NCBI GenBank assembly: GCA_934561485.1
Contig: CAKTGS010000088.1
Span: forward strand, 1-8,385
Length of the DNA: 8,385 nt
Reading direction: 5' to 3'
Source: an uncultured Faecalibacterium sp.
GTDB lineage: Bacteria > Bacillota > Clostridia > Oscillospirales > Ruminococcaceae
In this document: positions 1 to 6,297 of the stretch, piece by piece
Layout of the letters: each line of letters opens with the position of its first letter
How positions within the stretch are numbered: position 1 is the stretch's first letter
Notes under the pieces: model-generated
What the model saw: only the letters and a program-made list of their open reading frames with translations
Told to the model about the DNA's origin: nothing
The model's database searches: none
Position numbers and translations under genes: made by a program

Positions 1-705
1 TTCGGCACCATGCTGGTCAAGATGGGCAAGGCCGACTGCCTGCTGGGCGGCGCTACCTACTCCACCGCCGATACCATTCGTCCTGCTCTGCAGCTGGTCA
101 AAACCAAGAAGGGTGCACACCTGGTGAGCTCCTGCTTCATCCTGGACCGTGACTGCGGCGAGGAGGGCCTGAAGCGCATTGCCATGGGCGACTGCGCCGT
201 GAATATCGACTACACCGATACCATCGACAAGGCTACCGGCGAAGTGAAGGTTGCTGCTTCTGCAAAGCTGGCTGAGGTGGCCGTTGAGACCGCCAAGACC
301 GCAAAGCTGTTCGGCATCGACCCGAAGGTTGCTGTGCTGAGCTTCTCCACCAAGGGTTCCGGCAAGGGCGGCACCGTTGCGCTGAGCCACGATGCAGTTA
401 TCAAGGCCCAGGAGATGGACCCCGAGCTGGCTGTGGACGGCGAGCTGCAGTTTGACGCTGCCGTTGCTCCCGAAGTGGCTCAGGTCAAGTGCAAGGGCAG
501 CAAGGTTGCCGGCCAGGCCAACACCTTTATCTTCCCCAACATTGAGGCTGGCAACATCGGCTATAAGATCGCTCAGCGTCTGGGCGGCTATGCCGCTTAC
601 GGCCCCATCCTGCAGGGCCTGAATGCCCCCATCAACGATCTGTCCCGCGGCTGCAATGCGGACGAGGTGTACAAGATGAGCCTGATCACTGCCTGCCAGT
701 CCTGA
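1..705 (+). CDS. pta: Phosphate acetyltransferase, C-terminal part (5' end outside window)
   Basis: This enzyme interconverts acetyl-CoA plus phosphate with acetyl phosphate plus CoA, the first step of the cytosolic Pta-AckA acetate/ATP pathway in fermenters. The frame is open from base 1, so the start lies upstream. About 234 residues remain of a family usually near 330. Family blocks visible in order are FGTMLVKMGKADCLLGGA followed by STADTIRPALQ near the beginning, the FSTKGSGKGG block in the middle, and near the C-terminus GELQFDAAVAPEV, then ANTFIFPNIEAGNIGYKIAQ, then GPILQGLNAPINDLSRG. These are the conserved C-terminal lobe of the PTA/PTB family. The first internal ATG (base 10) is not the start, because homology continues upstream of it. 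The codon choice is that of a highly expressed gene. A terminator follows 30 bases after the stop and no ackA is seen downstream. A phosphate butyryltransferase is less likely given the close Pta-type motifs. Confidence 0.93.
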   Translation, partial: FGTMLVKMGKADCLLGGATYSTADTIRPALQLVKTKKGAHLVSSCFILDRDCGEEGLKRIAMGDCAVNIDYTDTIDKATGEVKVAASAKLAEVAVETAKTAKLFGIDPKVAVLSFSTKGSGKGGTVALSHDAVIKAQEMDPELAVDGELQFDAAVAPEVAQVKCKGSKVAGQANTFIFPNIEAGNIGYKIAQRLGGYAAYGPILQGLNAPINDLSRGCNADEVYKMSLITACQS

Positions 706-734
706 TCGGCGTCCTGCTTTACCGCACAAACAGA

Positions 735-761
735 GGAGAAGCTTTCGGGCTTCTCCTTTTT
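735..761 (+). terminator. Intrinsic terminator after pta
   Basis: A perfect 8-bp stem, GGAGAAGC (735-742) with GCTTCTCC (749-756), encloses the 6-base loop TTTCGG. It is followed directly by TTTTT and then GTTTT. It ends the pta transcript ahead of the SRP RNA promoter. Confidence 0.9.
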
Positions 762-774
762 GTTTTGCCTGCCC

Positions 775-803
775 TTGCAATCCGGCTGCATTTGTGGTAC
801 AAT
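775..803 (+). promoter_or_regulatory. Sigma-A-type promoter of the SRP RNA gene
   Basis: The -35 box is TTGCAA (775-780) and the -10 box is TACAAT (798-803), with the ideal 17-bp spacer. Transcription should begin around 809-811. That is the first base of a perfect inverted repeat (810-825) and about 19 bases ahead of the first SRP RNA helix. Confidence 0.8.
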
Positions 804-828
804 AATCAAGCACTCCAAGGAGTGCACC

Positions 829-1008
829 GGACAGCGCCTGCGGCGTGGTTCGGCATACGGATGCGGGTCCTGTACGATGGAGCCGCCGTGAACCAGGTCA
901 GGTGGGGAACCAAGCAGCCTTAAGCAGCGTGTTCTGTGCGTTTCAGATCGCCTGCATCCGTATGCCGAGCTACGCAGGGCGGGGACAAAACCCCGTCAAG
1001 CGCTGTCC
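829..1008 (+). ncRNA. ffs: Signal recognition particle RNA (4.5S/scRNA)
   Basis: This is the RNA scaffold of the SRP, which binds Ffh and targets nascent membrane proteins to FtsY and the translocon. The diagnostic Ffh-binding domain is present: a TGG/CCA stem (903-905 with 910-912) capped by the GGAA tetraloop (906-909), with the AGCAG asymmetric-loop strand at 913-917 and the GGTCAGG strand before it. A long stem, 843-867 with 951-975, encloses it; its core 851-864/954-967 is 14 perfect pairs. The outer ends also pair: GGACAGCGC (829-837) with GCGCTGTCC (1000-1008). A small hairpin CGGGG/CCCCG (980-984/991-995) lies in the 3' arm. At about 180 nt it is longer than E. coli 4.5S (114 nt) and shorter than Bacillus scRNA (about 270 nt). 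Exact ends are inferred from pairing. An SRP RNA next to dnaX is the same order as in Bacillus subtilis. Confidence 0.9.
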
Positions 1009-1013
1009 TTTTT
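1000..1013 (+). terminator. Probable SRP RNA terminator (closing helix plus T run)
   Basis: The 3' strand of the SRP closing helix, GCGCTGTCC (1000-1008), is followed directly by TTTTT (1009-1013) and CTTT. Termination would use either the long-range helix with 829-837 or a weaker local pairing of GGACA (983-987) with TGTCC (1004-1008). No promoter is evident between here and dnaX, so part of the dnaX message may come from read-through. Confidence 0.5.
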
Positions 1014-1050
1014 CTTTGTGCGGAGTTTTACCGGAAAGGGGAGTGCTGCC

Positions 1051-2955
1051 ATGTATCGTGCCCTGTACCGCAAGTGGAGACCTCAGCGGTTTGAAGATGT
1101 GGTGGGCCAGCGGGCCATTGTGGCTGCGCTGAAAAATCAGATCGCCACCGGCCGTGTGGGCCACGCCTACCTGTTTACCGGTGTGCGCGGCACCGGCAAG
1201 ACCACCTGCGCCAAAATCTTTGCAAAAGCGGTCAACTGCCTGCACCCGGTGCAGGGAGACCCCTGCGGGGAGTGCGAGATCTGCAGGGGCATCGACAACG
1301 GCAGCATTCTGGATGTGGTGGAGATGGACGCCGCCTCCAACAACGGCGTGGATGATATCCGCGACCTGCGCGATGAGACTGCCTACACCCCCAGCGCCTG
1401 CAGATATAAGGTATACATCATTGACGAGGTGCACATGCTTTCCACAGCGGCCTTCAATGCACTGCTCAAAACGCTGGAAGAGCCGCCTGCACACGTCATC
1501 TTCATTCTGGCCACCACCGAGATCCAGAAGGTGCCCGCTACCATCCTGTCCCGCTGCCAGCGGTACGATTTTACCCGCATTGGCCCGGAGGATATTGCTC
1601 ACCGGGTGGAATATATTGCCGGGGAAGAGCACCTGGAACTGACGCAGGACGGTGCGGAACTGATCGCCCGTCTGGCAGACGGTGCTCTGCGGGACGCTTT
1701 GTCCATTCTGGACACCTGCGCCGGTGTCACCGCAAAAATTGACGCAGACGTGGTGCGCCGCATGGCGGGCGTCACCGACCGCAGCTACCTGTTCCACATT
1801 TCGGATGCGCTGGAAGCGCAGGACGGTGCCACAGCATTGGCGGAGCTGGCCCAGCTGCGGCAGCAGTCGGTGGATGTCAAACGCCTGACCGAAGAGTTGA
1901 TCGCCCACTACCGCGCCCTGATGCTGGCAGCTCTGCCCGGCGGGCAGTCGCTGCTGTCTGGTGTGTCGCCGGAAGAGGAAGCGCTTTACCTGGAAAAAGG
2001 CCCTCAGCTGGGCCAGCGAGAGGCCATCCGGGCCATCCGCACACTGGGCAATGCGCTGGAACACATGACCCGCGGCAGCGACCAGCGCATTGAACTGGAA
2101 CTGGCGTTGTTCAGCCTGTCTGAGCCGCCGCAGCAGATGCAGGCTGTGCCGGTGCAGGCCGCTGTGCCTGCCCGCACGGCTCCGGCTGCCGCTGCGCAGC
2201 CATTTGCTGCAGCCCCGGCGGTGCAGCCGTTTGCGCGTGCACCGGTTGCTTCGGCTCCCGTGCAGCAGCCTGCTGCACCTGTGCCCGCTGCAGAAAATGT
2301 CCCGGCCCCGCAGACGGAAGCGGCCCCTGCCGTGCGGGAAGAACCGAAATCGGCAGAGAATGTGCAGACCCCGCCGGAACCGGTGCAGGAGCCTGCGCCC
2401 GCTGAAGATCTGCCGCCCCTGCCGGAGGAACCCCCGGTGCAGGGCGGGGAAGCGCTGCCCTGGGACGAACCTGCAGCTCCGGCACCCCAACCCGCTGCAC
2501 CCGCCCCGGAACCGGAACCTGCCCGGGCCGCCGCACCGCAGCCCGCCGCGCCGGTGCCGGAAAACCCGGCGGACCCGGTGCTGGGCAAACCCCGCGTGGT
2601 AGCACAGCAGGGGATCAATCCCTTCCCGTACTGGCCGCAGGTCACTCAGAAACTGCAGGAAGCGGACCCCATGCTGTACGGGTACCTGCGCAAATCCAAG
2701 GCGTATTTTGACGGCACCCGCGTGCTGATTGATGGCGGCAAGACCTTCCGGGACTTTATCCGCCAGAACAAAGACAGCCAGAAGCTGATCAAAAAGCTCA
2801 TTGCACAGGTCTCCGGCGTGCCGGTGCCCATCGGCCCTTACGAGCCGAAAACGGCAGGCAAGAGCGTTTCCAATGCGGAGCAGTCGCTCCACGCGCTGGA
2901 AAAGCTCGGGCTGGAAGTGACCATTGAAGATACCGAACGGAAAAAGAGAACATAA
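1051..2955 (+). CDS. dnaX: DNA polymerase III subunit gamma/tau
   Basis: This is the clamp-loader ATPase that loads the beta clamp and ties the replisome together. It has 634 residues. The AAA+ module shows Walker A GVRGTGKT (44-51), a zinc module with C63, C72, C75 and C78, Walker B VYIIDE with EVH (121-128), sensor 1 LATTE (153-157), the arginine-finger SRC motif (167-169) and sensor 2 GALRDALS (211-218). The clamp-loader collar follows to about residue 357. A Pro/Ala/Glu-rich linker covers about 358-508 and a tau-type C-terminal domain about 509-634. The start is ATG 1051, because MYRALYRKWRP is the family's usual N-terminus and an AGGGGAG ribosome site lies 7-8 bases upstream. A GTG at 1018 is in frame but would begin next to the SRP terminator and add 11 unconserved residues. 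No A-rich slippery site lies in the linker, so a frameshifted gamma form is not supported. Confidence 0.96.
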   Translation: MYRALYRKWRPQRFEDVVGQRAIVAALKNQIATGRVGHAYLFTGVRGTGKTTCAKIFAKAVNCLHPVQGDPCGECEICRGIDNGSILDVVEMDAASNNGVDDIRDLRDETAYTPSACRYKVYIIDEVHMLSTAAFNALLKTLEEPPAHVIFILATTEIQKVPATILSRCQRYDFTRIGPEDIAHRVEYIAGEEHLELTQDGAELIARLADGALRDALSILDTCAGVTAKIDADVVRRMAGVTDRSYLFHISDALEAQDGATALAELAQLRQQSVDVKRLTEELIAHYRALMLAALPGGQSLLSGVSPEEEALYLEKGPQLGQREAIRAIRTLGNALEHMTRGSDQRIELELALFSLSEPPQQMQAVPVQAAVPARTAPAAAAQPFAAAPAVQPFARAPVASAPVQQPAAPVPAAENVPAPQTEAAPAVREEPKSAENVQTPPEPVQEPAPAEDLPPLPEEPPVQGGEALPWDEPAAPAPQPAAPAPEPEPARAAAPQPAAPVPENPADPVLGKPRVVAQQGINPFPYWPQVTQKLQEADPMLYGYLRKSKAYFDGTRVLIDGGKTFRDFIRQNKDSQKLIKKLIAQVSGVPVPIGPYEPKTAGKSVSNAEQSLHALEKLGLEVTIEDTERKKRT

Positions 2956-2956
2956 G

Positions 2957-3096
2957 CAATCAAACCCTCTCAGGCGCATTTGCGCCAGCTCTCCCGAAGG
3001 GCGAGCTTTTATGCATCTGACGGTCAGCACACAGAAAGCTCCCTCTTTTTGGGGAGCTGGCAAACCCGAAGGGCTTGACTGAGAGGATCAATCAAA
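2957..3096 (+). repeat. MITE-like structured repeat with flanking direct repeat
   Basis: This is a 124-bp element (2965-3088) between dnaX and ybaB. Its ends are inverted: CCTCTCAG (2966-2973) and CTGAGAGG (3079-3086). Inside are consecutive hairpins: GGCGCA/TGCGCC (2973-2978/2981-2986), AGCTCTCCC/GGGCGAGCT (2987-2995/2999-3007, one mismatch), AGCTCCC/GGGAGCT (3037-3043/3052-3058) and CAAACCC/GGGCTTG (3061-3067/3071-3077, one mismatch). The identical octamer CAATCAAA flanks it at 2957-2964 and 3089-3096, consistent with a target-site duplication. There is no coding capacity, so any movement would need a transposase supplied in trans. Elements with CCCTCTCAG-type ends and stacked hairpins are, from memory, abundant between genes in Faecalibacterium-like genomes; that part is recall, not something checked here. 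Confidence 0.75.
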
Positions 3097-3115
3097 ATAA
3101 AAGGAGAACCAAACT

Positions 3116-3454
3116 ATGAAAGCAAGAATGCCCGCAGGCTTTGGCCGCCCCGATATGAATGCCCTGATGCGTCAGGCCCAGAAGATGCAGGAGGACATGA
3201 AGGCCAAGCAGGCCGAGTTGGAAGCTGCCGAGTACACCGGCAGCGCCTCCGGTGAGATGGTCACCGTGAAGATGAACGGCAAGCACGAGGTGCTGGCCAT
3301 TACCATCAAGCCCGAGGCTGTGGACCCGGACGACATTGAAATGCTGGAGGACCTGGTGGCTGCTGCTGTCAACGCCACGGTCAAGCAGGTGGACGATACC
3401 GCCGAAGCCGAAATGGGCAAGCTGACCGGCGGCATGAACATTCCGGGTCTCTGA
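3116..3454 (+). CDS. ybaB: YbaB/EbfC family nucleoid-associated DNA-binding protein
   Basis: This is a small dimeric protein of the YbaB/EbfC family (YaaK in Bacillus) that binds DNA around the nucleoid; its genetic link to RecR suggests a role in recombination or repair. It has 112 residues, close to the usual 100-110. The N-terminal helix carries the typical [19 protein letters not shown] pattern. The central [19 protein letters not shown] strands follow, then [18 protein letters not shown]. The tail GGMNIPGL is the family signature ending. The start is ATG 3116, with AAGGAG (3101-3106) 9 bases upstream. The repeat at 2965-3088 lies directly upstream, so its hairpins sit in the 5' leader of ybaB if dnaX, ybaB and recR share a transcript. 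The stop is 19 bases before recR. Confidence 0.94.
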   Translation: MKARMPAGFGRPDMNALMRQAQKMQEDMKAKQAELEAAEYTGSASGEMVTVKMNGKHEVLAITIKPEAVDPDDIEMLEDLVAAAVNATVKQVDDTAEAEMGKLTGGMNIPGL

Positions 3455-3473
3455 TCCGGCTGGAGGGAAGAGC

Positions 3474-4073
3474 ATGGGCTACAATGCAGCGCCGCTGGAA
3501 AAGCTGATTGAAGAATTTGGCAAGTTTCCGGGCATCGGGCGCAAGGGTGCCACCCGCATGGCGTACCAGGTGCTGAGCATGTCCGATGAGGATGCTGCCG
3601 GCCTGGCTGCTGCCATCCAGAACGCCCACACCAAGCTCCACCGCTGCCGCATCTGCCAGAACTACACCGAAGCGGAGGTGTGCCCCATCTGTGCCAGCGC
3701 CAAGCGGGATACCTCGGTGATCTGCGTGGTGGAAACGCCCCGGGACGTGCAGGTCTTTGAGCGCACGCGGGAGTACCACGGCCTGTATCATGTGCTGCAC
3801 GGCCTGATCAGTCCTATGGACGGCATCGGGGCCGAGCAGCTCTCGGTCAAGGAGCTGTTGGCGCGCCTGGGCGATGGCAAGGTCAAGGAAGTGATCATGG
3901 CCATGAACCCCACGGTGGAGGGCGAAGCCACGGCCATGTACCTGGCCAAGCTCATCAAGCCCCTGGGCATCAAAACCACCCGTCTGGCCTATGGCCTGCC
4001 GGTGGGTGCCAGCCTGGAATACACCGATGAAACCACCCTCTACCGCGCCCTTTCCGGCCGCGGGGAACTGTAA
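3474..4073 (+). CDS. recR: Recombination mediator protein RecR
   Basis: RecR works with RecO (and RecF) to load RecA onto SSB-coated gaps during recombinational repair. It has 199 residues, the standard length. The N-terminal helix-hairpin-helix carries FGKFPGIGRKGATRMA (15-30). A four-cysteine zinc finger has C58, C61, C70 and C73. The Toprim domain from about residue 80 shows VVETPRD with E87 and NPTVEGEATA (145-154). The C-terminal LAYGLPVGASLEYTDE is typical of the family. The start is ATG 3474, with GGAGGG (3462-3467) 6 bases upstream. It lies close behind ybaB and is very probably cotranscribed with it. A strong terminator begins 14 bases after the stop, so recR is the last gene of this conserved cluster. 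Confidence 0.97.
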   Translation: MGYNAAPLEKLIEEFGKFPGIGRKGATRMAYQVLSMSDEDAAGLAAAIQNAHTKLHRCRICQNYTEAEVCPICASAKRDTSVICVVETPRDVQVFERTREYHGLYHVLHGLISPMDGIGAEQLSVKELLARLGDGKVKEVIMAMNPTVEGEATAMYLAKLIKPLGIKTTRLAYGLPVGASLEYTDETTLYRALSGRGEL

Positions 4074-4087
4074 AAACATTGCAATCA

Positions 4088-4123
4088 GGCATACACGCTG
4101 CTGGAAGAGTGTATGCCTTTTTT
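4088..4123 (+). terminator. Intrinsic terminator after recR
   Basis: A perfect 9-bp stem, GGCATACAC (4088-4096) with GTGTATGCC (4109-4117), encloses a 12-base loop and is followed by TTTTTT (4118-4123). It should end the dnaX/ybaB/recR transcript. Only 31 bases separate its T run from the next start codon. Confidence 0.92.
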
Positions 4124-4154
4124 GGCGAATAAAAGTAACGAGGAGAATCTTTTT

Positions 4155-4421
4155 ATGCGGGAACAATGGATTGACCGGGCCAAGGGAATCGCAATGCTGA
4201 TGGTCGTGCTGGGTCATACTTATGAAAAAGCTCACTTTGTATATGGAATCCATTTGGTGATCTTTTTTATTTTGGCTGGTTATTTACTGAAGCAAAAAGA
4301 GGTCACGGCGGAATTTATTGCGGGCAAATTCAAGCGCCTGATGGTGCCATATTTCTATACATGCCTTGCCATTGCAGCAACGGATGCAGCAAAGTGTGTT
4401 GTTCTTAGGGGGGGGGGGTAG
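4155..4421 (+). CDS. Acyltransferase-3 family membrane protein, N-terminal piece, out of frame at a poly-G tract
   Basis: This is the 5' part of a membrane acyltransferase gene. ATG 4155 follows AGGAG (4141-4145) by 9 bases. It opens with WIDRAKGIAMLMVVLGHTY, the classic first helix of acyltransferase-3 (OafA/NodX/WecH-like) proteins, with K10 and the catalytic-type H21. HLVIFFILAGYLLK then corresponds to the usual F(F/H)ILSGYL motif. Such proteins move acetyl or similar groups from the cytoplasm onto cell-surface glycans. In the sequence as given, the frame runs into 11 consecutive G (4408-4418) and stops at the TAG directly after, giving 88 residues that are too short to be active. With 10 or 13 G it joins the downstream frame. 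An ATG at 4113 is in frame but lies within the recR terminator hairpin, so it was not used. Substrate is unknown. Confidence 0.75.
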   Translation: MREQWIDRAKGIAMLMVVLGHTYEKAHFVYGIHLVIFFILAGYLLKQKEVTAEFIAGKFKRLMVPYFYTCLAIAATDAAKCVVLRGGG

Positions 4422-6189
4422 CACTGTTGAAAATGTGACAGCCGTCCTCTACCGCGATATCGTACGCACTTATTTTGCGTCCGGTGCAATCACAACATTC
4501 GGAAGTGTGGAATTAGGCACTCGCATCGGTGCGGTGTGGTTTTTGCCGGCCATGTTCTTTGCGGTGCTGATCTTCCAGCTTTTGCTGCAGTATGCCCGAA
4601 CGGATATTGACCTTGCGATGTGGTCGGGCGGCATTGCACTGCTGGGCTATATCTCTGCAAAGTTTATCTGGCTTCCGTTCAGCATTCAATCCGGTATGCT
4701 CGCAGTATTCTTTTTGTGGATCGGTTATGCCGTACGCCGGAAAAAGTGGCTGGAAAAGCTGCAGGCGAGACATTATATCGCTGCGCAGCTGATTTTTTTG
4801 GTAGGGGTCTTTCTGGGCTACAGTGATATTTCCTTTGTGACAGCAGACACGGTGGATCCGTTTCTTTCAGTGGTAAGCGGACTTTCCGGCTGTGTGGTGC
4901 TGTATGGGATTCTTCGGCTCTTCAGCGGCATCCGGAAGGAAGAGCTTTTCAGCTGGATCGGTAAAAACTCCCTTACGGTGTTGTGCGTGCACCTTTATGA
5001 TTTGGAAACAATCGGAGATATTTGTTATAAGGCATCACTCCGGCTTGTCAGTGCGCAGCCGCTGCAGGAAGCAGTATGTGCTTTTCTCCATATTCTGATC
5101 GCGGTAGGCGGCGCGTGGCTGATCGAAATGGGAAAGAACGCATACCACGCGCTTATAAAAACAAACGGACGGTTGAAGCCTGCAGAAACCGGCCGCGATG
5201 AGACGATTGATATCCTTCGCGGTATTCTATTGATTCTAATGATGGTGGCACACTTTTCGGTGAATGAGAGTTTCCGCCGGGTAGTTTACTCCTTTCACAT
5301 GCCTGCGTTTATCCTCTTGTCGGGTTACCTTTACCACAAACCGCAGAGCCTGTGTAAGGGGCTTTTGCACATGGTGCGTACCTTTGGTGTGCCTTATTTG
5401 GTATTTTCTGTGCTGCATACAGCGTTTGGTGCGCTGCAGGGTGAAAGCATAAAGGCTTCTGTCCGCGATTGTGTTTTGGAAATGTCCTTCTCCAGACGCT
5501 TTTTCAGCCAGGCAGCTTCCATTGGATTTGTGTATTTTATCCTTCTGCTGTTTGTGGTGCGGGTGATCTATCTGCTGATCGACCGGGTCAGTGCAAATGA
5601 GCTGCAGAAAGCGATTATGGTGCTGGCTTGTTCGGTGGCGGGTGTGCTGCTGGGCGTAAAAGATTTCTGGCTGCCCTGGAGTGCAGATGCTGCCTGCTAT
5701 GCAGTGATGTTTTATTATGCCGGTGTCTTGTGCAGAAAATATGATGTCTTTACAAAAGTGCGGCGCAACGACCTGTATTATTTTGTGCTTTCCAGTATAT
5801 GGGCATACGGTATCTATGCAGGCAGGCTGGAACTGGCTGTGCGGTGCTACGGTGCCCATACAGGCGAAAATGCTGCGTCCTATACATACAGCCTGAGCAT
5901 TTTGAGTGCAGTTGCGGGTACACTGGTTATTTGTCGGCTGGCAGCATACATTTCACAGGCGCTTCCTCTGGCTGCCCGTGTGTGTGCAGGTATTGGCAAG
6001 GCATCCATGACGCTGCTGGTGACCGATACACTTCTGAATGACACGATCTGCGGCATAACTGCAAAGTGGTTTGCCCCGGACCACTTCATGTTCCTTGTGG
6101 TCAGTACAGTGCTTATGCTGGCGTTGGCATTGCTGATTCATGCTCTGCTGCAGCGTGTCAAAAAAGTGAAGCGGGCAAAAACAAATTGA
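4366..6189 (+). CDS. Tandem acyltransferase-3 membrane protein, main part (downstream of the poly-G frameshift)
   Basis: This is the rest of the acyltransferase gene. ATG 4366 only opens the frame: it has no ribosome site and overlaps the upstream piece, so normal translation probably depends on a poly-G length that joins it to ATG 4155. The joined product (10 G) would be 677 residues. It completes the first acyltransferase-3 domain (GAVWFLPAMFF, then WIGKNSLTVLCVHLY), then starts a second one at RDETIDILRGILLILMMVAH with R355 and H366 (joined numbering), followed by FHMPAFILLSGYLYHK. The spacing from K10/R355 to H21/H366 is 11 in both domains, which supports a tandem duplication or fusion. 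Many hydrophobic segments indicate an integral membrane protein, with a basic C-terminal tail. Base composition is lower in GC than its neighbours: 27 of 60 in 5221-5280 against 36 of 60 in 3301-3360, hand-counted. Likely role: O-acylation of a surface polysaccharide or glycolipid; the substrate cannot be read from sequence. Confidence 0.8.
   Translation: MPLQQRMQQSVLFLGGGGSTVENVTAVLYRDIVRTYFASGAITTFGSVELGTRIGAVWFLPAMFFAVLIFQLLLQYARTDIDLAMWSGGIALLGYISAKFIWLPFSIQSGMLAVFFLWIGYAVRRKKWLEKLQARHYIAAQLIFLVGVFLGYSDISFVTADTVDPFLSVVSGLSGCVVLYGILRLFSGIRKEELFSWIGKNSLTVLCVHLYDLETIGDICYKASLRLVSAQPLQEAVCAFLHILIAVGGAWLIEMGKNAYHALIKTNGRLKPAETGRDETIDILRGILLILMMVAHFSVNESFRRVVYSFHMPAFILLSGYLYHKPQSLCKGLLHMVRTFGVPYLVFSVLHTAFGALQGESIKASVRDCVLEMSFSRRFFSQAASIGFVYFILLLFVVRVIYLLIDRVSANELQKAIMVLACSVAGVLLGVKDFWLPWSADAACYAVMFYYAGVLCRKYDVFTKVRRNDLYYFVLSSIWAYGIYAGRLELAVRCYGAHTGENAASYTYSLSILSAVAGTLVICRLAAYISQALPLAARVCAGIGKASMTLLVTDTLLNDTICGITAKWFAPDHFMFLVVSTVLMLALALLIHALLQRVKKVKRAKTN
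4408..4418 (+). repeat. Poly-G(11) homopolymer, candidate phase-variation switch
   Basis: Eleven consecutive G lie inside the acyltransferase coding region. Read from ATG 4155 the tract is AGG GGG GGG GGG followed at once by TAG, so expression is off. Losing one G gives AGG GGG GGG GGT AGC and continues in the 6189-ending frame; gaining two G also restores it. Long G/C tracts in coding regions slip during replication and are the classic on/off switch of surface-modifying genes. A sequencing length error is the main alternative. Confidence 0.85.
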
Positions 6190-6230
6190 GGATAGCAGCA
6201 AAAGGTTTACAATTCTTTCAAAAAGCACCC

Positions 6231-6258
6231 TTGCAAAACCGCAAAAAGATGATATACT
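6231..6258 (+). promoter_or_regulatory. Promoter of smpB (and probably ssrA)
   Basis: The -35 box TTGCAA (6231-6236) and -10 box TATACT (6253-6258) are separated by 16 bp. A TG at 6250-6251 forms an extended -10. The -35 hexamer is identical to that of the SRP RNA promoter. Transcription would begin about 32-34 bases before the smpB start. Confidence 0.72.
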
Positions 6259-6297
6259 AATAAGACGAAAACAAAACGGAGAAAGGAGGCGCGCAGC

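Noticed and set aside
1018..1050. GTG 1018 as the dnaX start
   Set aside because: It abuts the SRP terminator T run and has no ribosome site, and the added 11 residues are not part of the conserved N-terminus. ATG 1051 has a good site.
845..1132. Open frame across the SRP RNA and the start of dnaX
   Set aside because: It lies inside the structured RNA and overlaps dnaX in another frame, with no ribosome site and no recognisable motif.
2101..2580. Programmed frameshift in dnaX giving a short gamma subunit
   Set aside because: No run of six or more A and no heptamer slippery site is present in the linker. The longest nearby run is five A at about 1994-1998, inside the ordered collar domain and without a useful stop.
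970..3063. Very long minus-strand open frame (697 residues) opposite dnaX
   Set aside because: It is antisense to the clearly conserved dnaX, is full of Arg/Gly/Cys/His-rich low-complexity sequence, and runs through the SRP RNA 3' end and the repeat. It is a by-product of GC-rich codon use.
4113..4154. ATG 4113 as the acyltransferase start
   Set aside because: It lies within the terminator stem after recR and lacks a ribosome site, whereas ATG 4155 follows AGGAG by 9 bases and fits the family N-terminus.
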